The notes below the pieces were generated by a model. It saw only the letters and a list, made by a program, of their open reading frames with translations, was not told the origin of the DNA and did not search any database. Shown piece after piece: positions 22,785-31,346 of a stretch of 64,000 bases of DNA (within the stretch, counting starts at the first letter, position 1; every line of letters begins with the position of its first letter). The stretch comes from Gluconobacter roseus NBRC 3990 (GTDB taxonomy: Bacteria > Pseudomonadota > Alphaproteobacteria > Acetobacterales > Acetobacteraceae), in NCBI RefSeq assembly GCF_006538885.1, contig NZ_BJLY01000002.1, positions 669,427-733,426 on the forward strand, in the 5' to 3' direction. A program made the translations under genes and the position numbers.

Positions 22785-23393
22785 TCAAGAGAAGCAGTCG
22801 TACTGAACCACTGCATCAAGAGGCAAAAATCCGCCGCGCGGCCGGGGAGATGATGCCTCACGTCCAAGCGCGACAAACATCACAATCTCATGATCTTTTG
22901 GAAGATTGATAATCTTTCCGACCTGATCAAAATCGAATCCGTCCATGGGGCAGGTCTGCAGACCATGCGCCGATGCGGCCATCATGAGGGCATAGGCCGC
23001 CAGACCGCAGGAACGAAGCCCCTCATCCCGCTGCACCTGTTCACGTCCTTCATAATAGGACCGAATCATTTTGATGTATCCGTCCCGCACGGACTCGGGT
23101 GCATCCTTCCAGTACCGGGCAGGATCTTTCTCCCAGGCCTTGATATCAGCGCACATTACGATAAGGGCGGCACAGTCCTCGACCTGCGGCTGGTCCCAGG
23201 CAGCAGCCCGAATCCTGCGGCGCTGCTCCCTGTCGCGGACCACAAGGAACCGATGGTTCTGGATATTGAAAGCCGTAGGCGCATGACGTGCAGCTTCCAG
23301 AATGGCCGTCAGTTCTGCATCAGCAATCTTGTAGTCCGGATCAAAATGCTTGGTGGCACGCCGTGACGCGATGGCCTGAAGGATTTCGCTCAT
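22785..23393 (-). CDS. Nitroreductase family flavoprotein
   Basis: A 202-residue FMN-dependent oxidoreductase. The N-terminal AIASRRATKHFDPDYKI (Arg-Arg-Ser/Ala FMN-phosphate site), EAARHAPTAFNIQNHRFLVV, GLAAYALMMAASAHGLQTCPMDGFD and the C-terminal MFVALGREA are typical. Substrates range from quinones to nitroaromatics and cannot be told here. It stands alone. About 290 bases between it and the RNA helicase hold nothing recognised. Confidence 0.9.
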   Translation of the reverse strand: MSEILQAIASRRATKHFDPDYKIADAELTAILEAARHAPTAFNIQNHRFLVVRDREQRRRIRAAAWDQPQVEDCAALIVMCADIKAWEKDPARYWKDAPESVRDGYIKMIRSYYEGREQVQRDEGLRSCGLAAYALMMAASAHGLQTCPMDGFDFDQVGKIINLPKDHEIVMFVALGREASSPRPRGGFLPLDAVVQYDCFS

Positions 23394-23502
23394 AAATCGG
23401 GAGCTCCGCTTTGACTGTTCGATATTCAGATTCTGACAAAACAGAATCCGCGCGGGAGTCTAACCGAAGCCATAAGCGAAGGTTGCAAACTGTGTATGAG
23501 AC

Positions 23503-24108
23503 TTAGTGGCCCGCCCGCTTGAGAAGGAACATCGCCTGCTCCCCAAACAGATTGGCGAGCCTGATGGAGCGGCGCCAGGGAGCACGGGCTCCGTCCTCAT
23601 CAATCGCTAGCCACTGTTGAACAACGTACCCTTCTTCTTCACAAAGCAGAAGAAAATCCTGGATCGTGCAGGGATGAATGTTCGGCGTGGAATACCAGGG
23701 CGTGCTCCAGACGGACGTCATTGGCATCCGTCCAGTCGTCAGAAGCTGAAGCCTCAGCCGCCAGTGACCAAAATTGGGAAAAGAGACAATGGCGTGACGT
23801 CCAATCCGGAGCATCTGCCGCAGGACCTCACGCGGCCGCTCAACCGCCTGTAGTGTTCTTTGCAGGACCACGTAATCGAACGTGTCATCCGGATAATCCG
23901 CCAGATCATGATCCGCGTCGCCATGCATTACCGGCAGGCCATGTGCGACGGACTGCGTAACATTCTGCATGTCGATCTCGATCCCGCGGGCGTCGCAGGA
24001 GCGCGTGCGATACAGATAGTCAATCAGCGTGCCATCTCCGCTACCAACATCGAGAACGCGGGCGCGCGGTGCGATCATTTCGGCAATGAGCCGCTGGTCT
24101 ACACGCAT
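23503..24108 (-). CDS. metW: MetW, methionine biosynthesis methyltransferase-like protein
   Basis: A 201-residue class I SAM-binding fold with motif I VLDVGSGDGTLIDYL, and the MetW-typical DFVVLQ-like YVVLQRTLQAV and VSFPNFGHWRLRLQLL. MetW partners with MetX, and their genes overlap by one base (TGATG), so they are coupled. In other proteobacteria MetW activates MetX homoserine acylation; that role here is by homology. Confidence 0.93.
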   Translation of the reverse strand: MRVDQRLIAEMIAPRARVLDVGSGDGTLIDYLYRTRSCDARGIEIDMQNVTQSVAHGLPVMHGDADHDLADYPDDTFDYVVLQRTLQAVERPREVLRQMLRIGRHAIVSFPNFGHWRLRLQLLTTGRMPMTSVWSTPWYSTPNIHPCTIQDFLLLCEEEGYVVQQWLAIDEDGARAPWRRSIRLANLFGEQAMFLLKRAGH

Positions 24109-25298
24109 CAGCAGTCTCCCTCCAGAAGGGCCGCATGTTCGGCAGCACCATTGATGAAGCCCCGGATCGTCCGGTCAAAATCCGGCTCATCCAGCAGGAA
24201 AGCGTCATGCCCGCGATCGCTTTCGATTTCGACGAAAGAAACGTTTGCTCCTGCCCGGTTGAGCGCGCGAACCAGCAGGCGGGACTGGGACGTCGGAAAA
24301 AGCCAGTCCGAACTGAAAGACACGACACAGAAGCGGGTCTGTGAATTGCGGAAGGGGTTAGCGAGGTCACCATCATGCTCGGCGGCCAGATCGAAATAGT
24401 CCATCGCCCGCGTAATGGTCAGATAGGAATTGGCGTCGAACCTGCGCACGAAGGTTGAGCCCTGATGTCGGAGGTAGCTCTCAACCTCGAACATTTCCCC
24501 GAACAGCGACGGACTGCTCGATGCAGGAACGGCTGTCGCGGCGTCGTGCCGGACGCGCCGTCCGAACTTACGGCTAAGTGCTGCTTCGGAAAGATAAGTG
24601 ATATGCGCCATCATCCGCGCAACACCGAGCCCCCGTGCGGGAATAGCGCCGAAATCCCTGTAATGGCCATTATGCCAGTCTGGATCGGCGAAAATAGCCT
24701 GCCGGCTGACTTCATTGAACGCGATGTTCTGGGCCGAGTGGAACGGAGATGTTGCAATAGGCATGACTGCGAACACGCGCTCCGGAAAGTCGGCAGCCCA
24801 TGTCAGAGCCTGCATCCCACCCATGGACCCACCGATAACCGCAAACAGACGCTCAATGCCCAGATGATCGATCAGCTTCGCCTGAGCTGCCACAATGTCA
24901 TGCATGGTAATGGGGGGGAATTCACTGTCCCACGCCTTCCCGGTCTCCGCACAGATCGATCGGGGACCAGTCGTTCCCATGCAGCCGCCGAGAACATTGG
25001 AGCAGATCACGAAGTAACGGTCCGTATCGATCGGCAGACCCGGCCCTACCATCCGGCTCCACCAGCCGGGTTTTCCGGTCAGAGGGTTTTTTTCGGCAAG
25101 ATATTGGTCACCCGTCAGTGCATGACAGACCAGGATCGCATTATCGCGTTTTGGCGAAAGTGTTCCATAGGTGCAGTAAGCGATCTCCAGAGGCGCGAGA
25201 TGCACACCACATTCCAGATCGAGACCGTTATCCAGCCGCACGGTCTGGTGTGTGTAAACCGGACCATCCGCGATGGTCGGTGATGCGCTGATGTCCAT
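24108..25298 (-). CDS. metX: Homoserine O-acyltransferase
   Basis: About 396 residues of alpha/beta-hydrolase fold. The nucleophile elbow is [12 protein letters not shown] with catalytic Ser; the acid and base are in SSDWLFP and the DRGHDAFLL His. [14 protein letters not shown] and [10 protein letters not shown] are MetX signatures. It acylates homoserine in methionine synthesis; the acyl group (acetyl or succinyl) cannot be settled by eye. The start is the ATG at 25298, giving [12 protein letters not shown]. It diverges from the truncated glycosyltransferase gene. Confidence 0.94.
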   Translation of the reverse strand: MDISASPTIADGPVYTHQTVRLDNGLDLECGVHLAPLEIAYCTYGTLSPKRDNAILVCHALTGDQYLAEKNPLTGKPGWWSRMVGPGLPIDTDRYFVICSNVLGGCMGTTGPRSICAETGKAWDSEFPPITMHDIVAAQAKLIDHLGIERLFAVIGGSMGGMQALTWAADFPERVFAVMPIATSPFHSAQNIAFNEVSRQAIFADPDWHNGHYRDFGAIPARGLGVARMMAHITYLSEAALSRKFGRRVRHDAATAVPASSSPSLFGEMFEVESYLRHQGSTFVRRFDANSYLTITRAMDYFDLAAEHDGDLANPFRNSQTRFCVVSFSSDWLFPTSQSRLLVRALNRAGANVSFVEIESDRGHDAFLLDEPDFDRTIRGFINGAAEHAALLEGDC

Positions 25299-25446
25299 CG
25301 CTAACCCGCCTCTGATGCCAGGAATGAGGACAACATGCCCTCGGGCGCCACGGTATGGCACCGCCGGACGGTACGATCAAATCTCTTTTGGGTTGACGAT
25401 CAATTAACGACTTGAAGAAAGTTAAAAAAACGTAAAAAACTAATGC

Positions 25447-26451
25447 ATGTTGAATGTGTTTGCTCATGTCCCCTCTGACACCTCACAGACCTCACCATTT
25501 CCGGTTGATGCGTCGCCGTTGCAGATTTTAGGACATTCAGGAACATTCGATGCATTCTATTACATCAAGACCAATCCCGATCTGACCAAGCTCGGAACGG
25601 GAGTTCTGCGGCATTATCATCAGCATGGATGGCGCGAAGGACGGAAACCCAACCCGTTCTTTGACCCGCACTGGTATCTCAGCCAGAACCGCGATGTTAT
25701 TGGCGATCCTTTATTGCACTACATTCTGCGCGGAGAGCAGGAAGGCCGCCGTCCGATCGCATGGTTCGATCCCGTATGGTATGCGCGCACCTATTCGGTC
25801 CCGGGAGGAATGCTGGCACTCGCCCACTATTTGCTGAACCGTCATAATACTCCGCTGCGTCCGATCCCGGAATTTGATCCGGACTTTTATCTACGTGCGT
25901 ATCCCGATGTCGCAAAAGCGGGCCTGGATGCTCTTGAGCACTACATGATTCAAGGCTTTCGGGAGGCAAGGAAGCCCTTCGACGGGTTTGATCCACTCTA
26001 TTACAGACGCAAATATCTTCGTCATTCTCCTGACAGCAATCCATTACTGCATTATTTGGAAAATCGCGATCGTCCGGACGTTCATCCAAGCAGTCCGGAA
26101 ACAGAAATATCCGTCTTTGGAGAGATCAAGAGGCGGAGCAAACCCGGACCGCTATTCGAGAAAGTGCGCCCGCTTCCAAAAAGCGCCATCCGTCGCGCAC
26201 GCGTTCTGGCCTATTATCTGCCGCAGTTCCACACCATTCCCGAAAATGACGCCTGGTGGGGTGAAGGTTTTACGGAATGGACCAATCTGCCCCGCGGCAT
26301 TCCCCGTTTTTCAGATCATTACCAGCCACGCATTCCGCGGGATCTGGGCCATTACACGCTAAATTCGCCGGAAATTCTTGAACGGCAGGCAGCAATGGCG
26401 CACGCTGCCGGAATCGAAGGCTTCGTTTTCTATTTTTACTGGTTCAACTGA
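25447..26451 (+). pseudogene. WbsX-like glycosyltransferase, 3' part removed by the prophage
   Basis: A 334-residue ORF. Residues 30-215 carry about five repeats of roughly 45 residues with the pattern F-D-P-x-W/F-Y-L-x-x-Y-P-D-V...HY-x-x-x-G-x-x-E-G-R-x-P, found at the N-terminus of large polysaccharide glycosyltransferases. From residue 255 the WbsX (PF14307) start is clear: VLAYYLPQFHTIPENDAWWG, EGFTEWTNLPRG and IEGFVFYFYWFN. The frame then hits TGA although the family domain normally continues for some 250 residues more. The stop is next to the prophage integrase, so the gene was cut by insertion. Confidence 0.85.
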
Positions 26452-26475
26452 GGATTTCCTTAGTTTTCAATAGGT
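26430..26475. other. Probable left attachment site region (attL)
   Basis: The WbsX homology ends at YWFN (base 26448), an immediate TGA follows, and the integrase gene ends at 26475 pointing to this site. The recombination core should lie in or next to these bases. The partner copy at the right end is outside the window, so the exact core cannot be defined. Confidence 0.6.
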
Positions 26476-27455
26476 TATAAGTCGGTTTCCAGCAGTTTCC
26501 AATTTCCGGTTTCCACCTTGGAAATTGCGTCTTCTGCCATGCGCCTTTGGTCCACGGACCGGGTGTAGTGCTCGACCATTTTAAGCGTCTTATGACCCGT
26601 GATCGCTGCGATCTCATGCGTTGAGCATCCAGCCTCAGCGAGAAGCGCAGCGGCCAGCTTTCTGAGCCCATGGACATTGAACCCCTTTGGCAGGAGACCG
26701 CGCTCTTGAGCGTCATTCATGCTTCGCGTGACGTTGTAGACTGTCATGGCGCCGCCCCGGACGCCGGTTAGAATATGGTCGCTGGTCCGGGGCCAGCCCT
26801 TGATAGCCTTGGCAAGAACCGGGTGAAGCGGGATCCAGAGTTCTGTTCCTGTTTTCTGCTGGATGACGTGGATGGCATTGCCGCGAATGTCAGACCACTT
26901 CATGGCGCATAGATCCCCTCGCCTCTGCCCGGTGAACAACGCAAGAACGACGACACGCGATAGATGTGCAGGCAGGTTCTGAATTGCCTCGCGCGTCATC
27001 TCCTTAGTCCAGGCCGGAAAAGGCTTGTAAGGCAGCATTCCGATCCGAGCCGCGGCATTTGCTTCCACCCATTCCCGGTCGAGCGCCCATGAGAGAAAAG
27101 CACTGGTGGACTGGATGAACTGATTGGCTGCTCCGGTGCCCCTGTCCCTAGCAAGAGTATCTCGAAACTGCAGGATCACACGTCGGCGCAATTCCTTGAG
27201 CGGGACATGCTCGATACGTTCGAGTTCTTTCAGATAGATGATGCGGCTTCGTTTGGTGCTGGCTTTCGTGGCAGCCCATTCAGGGCTTCCATAGTAAAGA
27301 CGGAGGACTGCCCCGATGGTGCCGGGGATCGGCCCTCTCGGGACGTCGGTCTTTCGCTTTTTGGGGTAGTAGTATTCCCGAACCGTGCCGTCAGCGAGCG
27401 TCTTTCGAACGACCTTTAGATCGTCTCGCTTCGGAGGAAATTTCTTCACAGGCAC
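26475..27455 (-). CDS. int: Tyrosine-type phage integrase
   Basis: A 326-residue site-specific recombinase. The core-binding domain is residues 60-170 and the catalytic domain follows, with Arg in FTGQRRGDLCAMKW, Lys in the beta-hairpin VIQQKTGTELW, HxxR in NVHGLRKLAAALLAEAG, His in ITGHKTLKMVEHYTRSVDQ and the nucleophile Tyr in EHYTRS. Its 3' end faces the attL junction. It should integrate into and excise from the WbsX gene. The start overlaps an excisionase-like gene by 65 bases. Confidence 0.95.
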   Translation of the reverse strand: MPVKKFPPKRDDLKVVRKTLADGTVREYYYPKKRKTDVPRGPIPGTIGAVLRLYYGSPEWAATKASTKRSRIIYLKELERIEHVPLKELRRRVILQFRDTLARDRGTGAANQFIQSTSAFLSWALDREWVEANAAARIGMLPYKPFPAWTKEMTREAIQNLPAHLSRVVVLALFTGQRRGDLCAMKWSDIRGNAIHVIQQKTGTELWIPLHPVLAKAIKGWPRTSDHILTGVRGGAMTVYNVTRSMNDAQERGLLPKGFNVHGLRKLAAALLAEAGCSTHEIAAITGHKTLKMVEHYTRSVDQRRMAEDAISKVETGNWKLLETDL

Positions 27456-27678
27456 GGGCTACCGCCATTTCAGTGTTTGGTGACATGGAAACACCCACAG
27501 CGTCGAGCATCATTGCGTCAACAGCATGGATGTCCCATCGCGGGCTTCTGGGGCCAAGGTGAAGAGAGGGCTGCGGAAGCCTCCCTTGCGATACAAGGCG
27601 CGGGAGGCACGCGGGAGATGTGCAGAGCCTCTTCGCCAGTGCCGTTCGATCGAGCCAGCGTTCCAGTGCCTCACTCAT
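27391..27678 (-). CDS. AlpA/excisionase-like HTH protein
   Basis: 95 residues with WLDRTALAKRLCTSPACLPRLVSQGRLPQPSLHLG, a winged-helix pattern like AlpA or MerR-type excisionases that bend DNA at attachment sites. Its place just upstream of and overlapping the integrase gene supports a directionality-factor role, which is inference. Confidence 0.65.
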   Translation of the reverse strand: MSEALERWLDRTALAKRLCTSPACLPRLVSQGRLPQPSLHLGPRSPRWDIHAVDAMMLDAVGVSMSPNTEMAVARACEEISSEARRSKGRSKDAR

Positions 27679-27862
27679 CCCGCCCCTCCGCGTCCATGGC
27701 TGCGTCGATGGTATGTCGAATATCCATAAGATCAGCGGGAAATGATCTCTGATATCGGGCCAGAACTACATCTTTCCACCGACCGTACGAGGCGTGCTCT
27801 CCGACCACCACATCCTGTTTGGCGATCCAGTCTAGCCGCTCCGTATCTGTCCGCCCGCTCAT
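27671..27862 (-). CDS. Small phage protein, unknown
   Basis: 63 residues starting MSGRTDTERLDWIAKQD. The stretch TERLDWIAKQ is common at the start of small phage early proteins of no known function. It overlaps both neighbours by a few bases, which supports translation. Confidence 0.65.
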   Translation of the reverse strand: MSGRTDTERLDWIAKQDVVVGEHASYGRWKDVVLARYQRSFPADLMDIRHTIDAAMDAEGRDE

Positions 27863-28110
27863 GCCGGGTCTCCTGCACGTTCGATGCGGACGACGAATTG
27901 CTGATCTCCGCCGCCAAACTTCACTTCTACAGCCGCACCCTTTTCGGGCATCTTCCCATCGAAAGCATAAGCGACAAAGGCTTGCAAAAACTCGTTTGTC
28001 GCGTCTCTTGTTTCTAAGGCGTCGGTTTCAGATTTGCCAAAACGCGCCAGAACAACCCGATTGGACAGCGGAGAAAATCTGATCTTGATGTTGTCGATTG
28101 CGGACATCAC
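27859..28110 (-). CDS. Phage protein, unknown
   Basis: 83 residues, soluble, beginning MMSAIDNIKIRFSPLSNRVV, with a Glu/Ala-rich helix and a C-terminal beta region ending VVRIERAGDPA. Coupled by ATGA overlaps upstream and downstream. No family recognised. Confidence 0.65.
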   Translation of the reverse strand: MMSAIDNIKIRFSPLSNRVVLARFGKSETDALETRDATNEFLQAFVAYAFDGKMPEKGAAVEVKFGGGDQQFVVRIERAGDPA

Positions 28111-28748
28111 TCCCCTCCCTCGCGTGTGAGGGCGGCGCGGGCGATTTCAATGCAATCTTTGTGCCCCTTAGGGTCCCAAAAACCTTTTGCCGTCTCATCA
28201 ATATAAAACAGCGCATTTCGGAACTTTTCGTTCTCCTCCTCCAACACCTTCACCCTCGCCTCCAGCGCGGCGACGTTGGCGGGACGGATGTAGAGCGCAG
28301 TCGTCTCATAATGGCTCTTCAGGGGAGACAGGCTGGCTGTGGAACAAGCCATGTTATTCTCACGCTCGGGCAGCTCTGACGCATCAATCCACGCAACCGG
28401 TTCCTGCCCTTCCGCATCCCCCCGGTCCCGCCATGCGGCATACTCGGTGACGATTTCGAGAACATTGGATAGGAAGAACTCGTTCTGGTCTTTCTGCCAT
28501 TGCACTACGTCGGCCCGTTCCGGCGTGCGGTTAGAAGCATCCTTTTGATCCCGGCAGAACAGTTGCGCCCGCGACAGATCCGCCTCCTTCCGTCGCTGTT
28601 CTTCCGCGCCTAAAGCCATGGCTTGATCAACATACTTCTGTGCCAAGACGCCACGGTGATGGTCACACGGATCGTTAATGATGCTTTTCAGGCGCATAAC
28701 CATCTTGTCCCGCGTCCGAACCGCGCTGCTCTGTCCTGTCTGGGTCAT
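28107..28748 (-). CDS. Phage protein with C-terminal coiled coil
   Basis: 213 residues. The middle reads EGQEPVAWIDASELPERE and TALYIRPANV, a mosaic often seen in phage early proteins (PVAW...LY). Residues 160-190 form a coiled coil (VAALEARVKVLEEENEKFRNAL). It is in the left early operon with four-base overlaps. Function unknown. Confidence 0.65.
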   Translation of the reverse strand: MTQTGQSSAVRTRDKMVMRLKSIINDPCDHHRGVLAQKYVDQAMALGAEEQRRKEADLSRAQLFCRDQKDASNRTPERADVVQWQKDQNEFFLSNVLEIVTEYAAWRDRGDAEGQEPVAWIDASELPERENNMACSTASLSPLKSHYETTALYIRPANVAALEARVKVLEEENEKFRNALFYIDETAKGFWDPKGHKDCIEIARAALTREGGE

Positions 28749-29062
28749 TTCGCGGGGCTCCGGATGGCTTCAGCGGCGTTTTCGAAAGCCTCAAAGGCTT
28801 CCTGACTGAGTTCACCAAGAGTGACTTCACCTGTTTCAAAATCAGGCAGAGACCCCTGCTCCTGCACGATGGTGTGGGCTTTATCCTCGCAAAGCTTCGC
28901 GCATCGCTCCCTCTCCGCCGCCACAGCCTCGGCAAGCTGTTCGGATGTGTAGAGCTCGGTCCCAAGCGGCATATAGGCGCCTGTATCAAGCGTTCGCACC
29001 ATCGGCCTATCGTCAGAATATCGTCCGTCAACGCGGGCAACCGGCTTCATCTCACTCATCAT
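28745..29062 (-). CDS. Phage protein, unknown
   Basis: 105 residues starting MMSEMKPVARVDGRY. It has YMPLGTELYTSEQLAEAVAAERERCAKLCE, the same 'xLYTxEQ...AAERERCAxLCE' pattern found in many phage early proteins. The start is ATG at 29062 or 29059; a TTG at 29065 also opens the frame. It overlaps the preceding tiny gene by one base. Confidence 0.65.
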   Translation of the reverse strand: MMSEMKPVARVDGRYSDDRPMVRTLDTGAYMPLGTELYTSEQLAEAVAAERERCAKLCEDKAHTIVQEQGSLPDFETGEVTLGELSQEAFEAFENAAEAIRSPAK

Positions 29063-29151
29063 CAAACACTCCCCGGCCGCTGACCGGCCGCAAGGTGGAA
29101 CAGGATCACGAGGGCAAGCGCCTCGCAGATGGTGGGGATTAGGGAGGTCAT
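29062..29151 (-). CDS. 29-residue membrane peptide
   Basis: The short reading frame MTSLIPTICEALALVILFHL-AAGQRPGSV has one predicted membrane segment. Its start overlaps the stop of the upstream gene as ATGA, and its stop overlaps the next start as TGATG, so it fits the operon exactly and fills what would be an 85-base gap. Function unknown. Confidence 0.6.
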   Translation of the reverse strand: MTSLIPTICEALALVILFHLAAGQRPGSV

Positions 29152-29423
29152 GCTCCCACCTCGTCAGCCGACTGTTCCTTTGGCGTCAGGGCCGCGACAC
29201 GACCGTCAGAAGCAATGGCTTCGGCTATCTCGAGGGGCGTGCCGTGGACCAGCATTCGACCGGAAGGCTGGATGTATTCGGCAACGTGCAGCCATGAACC
29301 AATTCCCTGCATGTCGCCATTACTCATGACAGGAAATGCAGGCCCGACCTCTGAAACAGGCAGCAGGATCGCTTCTTCACCACCGCGTTTATGGACAGGA
29401 TAAACCAAGAGAAAATCAGCCAT
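29148..29423 (-). CDS. Phage protein, unknown
   Basis: 91 residues, starting MADFLLVYPVHKRGGEEAIL, soluble and mixed alpha/beta, including EYIQPSGRMLVHGTPLEIAEA. Its start overlaps the stop of the next upstream gene by one base (TAATG). No family recognised. Confidence 0.65.
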   Translation of the reverse strand: MADFLLVYPVHKRGGEEAILLPVSEVGPAFPVMSNGDMQGIGSWLHVAEYIQPSGRMLVHGTPLEIAEAIASDGRVAALTPKEQSADEVGA

Positions 29424-29596
29424 TATGCGTTCCAGTTCTCAATCTTTAGCAGGCCGCACTCGCGGCGGATTTCGTTGTCGTCGTGGCGGAGGTCGGCAAG
29501 GCACGGCAGGGCTGCTGCACGCTCGATCCGCTCCATGAGGAAGGATCGCGCAATCACGTCGCTCAGGTCCTCGTTGATCTCGCGGGGGTGGGTCAT
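29423..29596 (-). CDS. 57-residue phage protein
   Basis: A frame too short for usual ORF cut-offs. It begins MTHPREINEDLSDVIARSFL, continues as a charged helical protein and ends LLKIENWNA. It is tiled exactly between its neighbours, with a four-base overlap upstream (29593-29596) and a one-base overlap downstream. The longer ORF on the same strand in another frame is Pro/Arg-rich and looks like a shadow. Confidence 0.65.
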   Translation of the reverse strand: MTHPREINEDLSDVIARSFLMERIERAAALPCLADLRHDDNEIRRECGLLKIENWNA

Positions 29597-29892
29597 GCCG
29601 CCTCTCCTGTAATTGCGGCTTTGGATGCTTTATCGAGACGGGCGAAGCGCTCTCGCTCAAATGCAATCCAATCAGGGTTCAGGTCAGCGCGTCGAATGTA
29701 TCCGTCAGCAATGCGTGCGCGGACAACCGTCAGGCTCATGTTCTTCAAGGCCGCCGAGTGCATTAGGCGTTCTCCGTGGAAAAACCACTTGTGGCTCTCG
29801 GCGATCTCCAAAAGTGCATCTCCGCTCAGGACCAATGCTTCTCCGGGCACGAACTTGCGGGGCTTAGGCGCCATAGGCGTTTTCCACTTCAT
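29593..29892 (-). CDS. Phage protein, unknown
   Basis: 99 residues beginning MKWKTPMAPKPRKFVPGEAL. It contains an HTH-like region SHKWFFHGERLMHSAALKNM followed by RIADGYIRRADLNPDWIAFERERF. ATGA overlap with the exonuclease gene. A second ATG at 29874 is possible. No family recognised. Confidence 0.65.
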   Translation of the reverse strand: MKWKTPMAPKPRKFVPGEALVLSGDALLEIAESHKWFFHGERLMHSAALKNMSLTVVRARIADGYIRRADLNPDWIAFERERFARLDKASKAAITGEAA

Positions 29893-30482
29893 GCCGCCTT
29901 TCCCATGCGCTTCATCTCGAAGTAGATCCGAGCACAGGCCCGGACATCGACCAGGGCGTCATGCGCGCCCTCAAGCGCCTCGCCGTAGAAATGCTGGATG
30001 CATTCTTCGAGCTTTGGCGCTTTGGGCTTGATGATCCCGGCCGCACGCATGCGAGGCGTCGGCGGCAGGTTCACCAGAGGCGCTGCAGCTTCCATCGTGC
30101 AGAACTGCGCTTCCGGCAGCTTCCACTCTGCACGCTTGGCCCGGGCGTACATCGTCGCCACGATCTGCCGGTCAAACTGGATGTTGTGTGCAACCAGCAG
30201 GTCGGCGCGGCTCGTCAGGTCATAGAACAGGACGGATGCCACCTGCTCGCGGATGCCATAGCGTGCGGCCTTCTCCGTCGTGATGCCATGGACGGCCGCA
30301 GCCCTCTCCGGCACTGTCCATCCGTCCGGGCGGATAATGACGTTCACGCACGCCTCTTCCTGCCCTTGGTCGTCTGTCAGGATGGCCGCGAGCTGGACGC
30401 AATGCGGCTGATCCTCATGGCCGGTCGGAAGTCCGGGCTTCGCCAAACCTGTGGTTTCCGTATCGAAGAACAGGATGCTCAT
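29889..30482 (-). CDS. DEDDh 3'-5' exonuclease
   Basis: A 197-residue DnaQ/RNase T-like exonuclease. Motif Exo I is FFDTETTGLAKPG, Exo II is LLVAHNIQFDRQIV and Exo III is GAHDALVDVRACARIY with the His of the DEDDh class. It lies directly downstream of recT, so it may supply the nuclease partner of a two-component recombination system or process DNA ends. That pairing is inference; RecE- and lambda-Exo-type folds are different. Confidence 0.88.
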   Translation of the reverse strand: MSILFFDTETTGLAKPGLPTGHEDQPHCVQLAAILTDDQGQEEACVNVIIRPDGWTVPERAAAVHGITTEKAARYGIREQVASVLFYDLTSRADLLVAHNIQFDRQIVATMYARAKRAEWKLPEAQFCTMEAAAPLVNLPPTPRMRAAGIIKPKAPKLEECIQHFYGEALEGAHDALVDVRACARIYFEMKRMGKAA

Positions 30483-31342
30483 GCCGGCATCTCCTCGGCC
30501 GGGACTTCTGCGTTGGCGTCGGCCTGCTGACGTTCAGCCTCGTGCAGCGCGCCATACCGATCCGCGAACAGGTCGGTGACATCAGCCAGCACTTCCTCGG
30601 AGATCGGACGTCCTGCGTCACGAGCCTTGGCTTGCGTCTGCTCCCACTTCTTTTCGAGGGCCAGAACGCAACCCGTGTCAGAGCAGGCCTTGAGGCGACT
30701 GGTGAAGAACGCGACGTGATCGACCGGGCGTTCTTCTTTGATCTGCTGGCACTTGGGCGTGACATCGACCGGCCCCTGATTGGAAACGCTCTTGCGGAAG
30801 TCGTCCTGCGGAATGTCGGCAGCTTCCTCAGCCGTGATCAGACCGCGCAGCACGTCCGGGAAGGCATCACGCAGAGCGAAGCCGCGGGCGCGCATCTGGA
30901 GCATGCGCTTCGGGTACTGCTTCCACGGCCCCTGTTTGGTCCACAGGGCTGCATCTTTCGCATCCTGCACACTGAACCGGGCTTCAACCGGGGACTTTCC
31001 TTTACGCTTGGCGACGCAGATGGCCGTCATACGGTCCCCCTCGCCTTCCAACGTCTCGACCACGTCGTCACAGACCGGAGAGGCCTTCACGAGACCAAGC
31101 AGAGCATCACCCCAGACGCTCGGACGGCCATTGATGACGGCGATATTCTGCATGGACTGCATCGGCGCCAATCCAAGCTCAGAGCCCATCTGGACCGCGA
31201 TCAGGATGGCCGCTGGCTTGCCGACATAATCCTTGGGGACCATGCCGCTCCCAGCCGCGATTTCGGCAAAGCGCATCAGTTCACTGAAGCTGTTGATCTG
31301 GATTGCAGGCGCATGCCCCTGCGTCGTCGTAACTGCGGTCAT
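30479..31342 (-). CDS. recT: RecT family single-strand annealing protein
   Basis: About 287 residues starting at the ATG at 31342 (MTAVTTTQGHAPAIQINSF). SELMRFAEIAAGSGMVPKDY, AVQMGSELGLAPMQSMQNIA, INGRPSVWGDALLGLV and KQYPKRMLQMRARGFALRDA are RecT family stretches. RecT anneals complementary strands during phage replication and recombination. It is coupled by four bases to the exonuclease gene and follows a Gp157-like gene, the usual recombination block of temperate phages. Confidence 0.92.
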   Translation of the reverse strand: MTAVTTTQGHAPAIQINSFSELMRFAEIAAGSGMVPKDYVGKPAAILIAVQMGSELGLAPMQSMQNIAVINGRPSVWGDALLGLVKASPVCDDVVETLEGEGDRMTAICVAKRKGKSPVEARFSVQDAKDAALWTKQGPWKQYPKRMLQMRARGFALRDAFPDVLRGLITAEEAADIPQDDFRKSVSNQGPVDVTPKCQQIKEERPVDHVAFFTSRLKACSDTGCVLALEKKWEQTQAKARDAGRPISEEVLADVTDLFADRYGALHEAERQQADANAEVPAEEMPA

Positions 31343-31346
31343 CGTC

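Noticed and set aside
25299..25446. Possible SAM-sensing riboswitch upstream of metX
   Set aside because: I compared the leader by eye with SAM-I and SAM-II features (P1 stem, pseudoknot, conserved GCTAAA) and found no convincing match. A covariance-model scan with RF00521 and other SAM families would settle it.
29439..29666. A 75-codon leftward ORF rich in Pro and Arg
   Set aside because: It overlaps in another frame the 57-residue protein that fits the operon tiling exactly.
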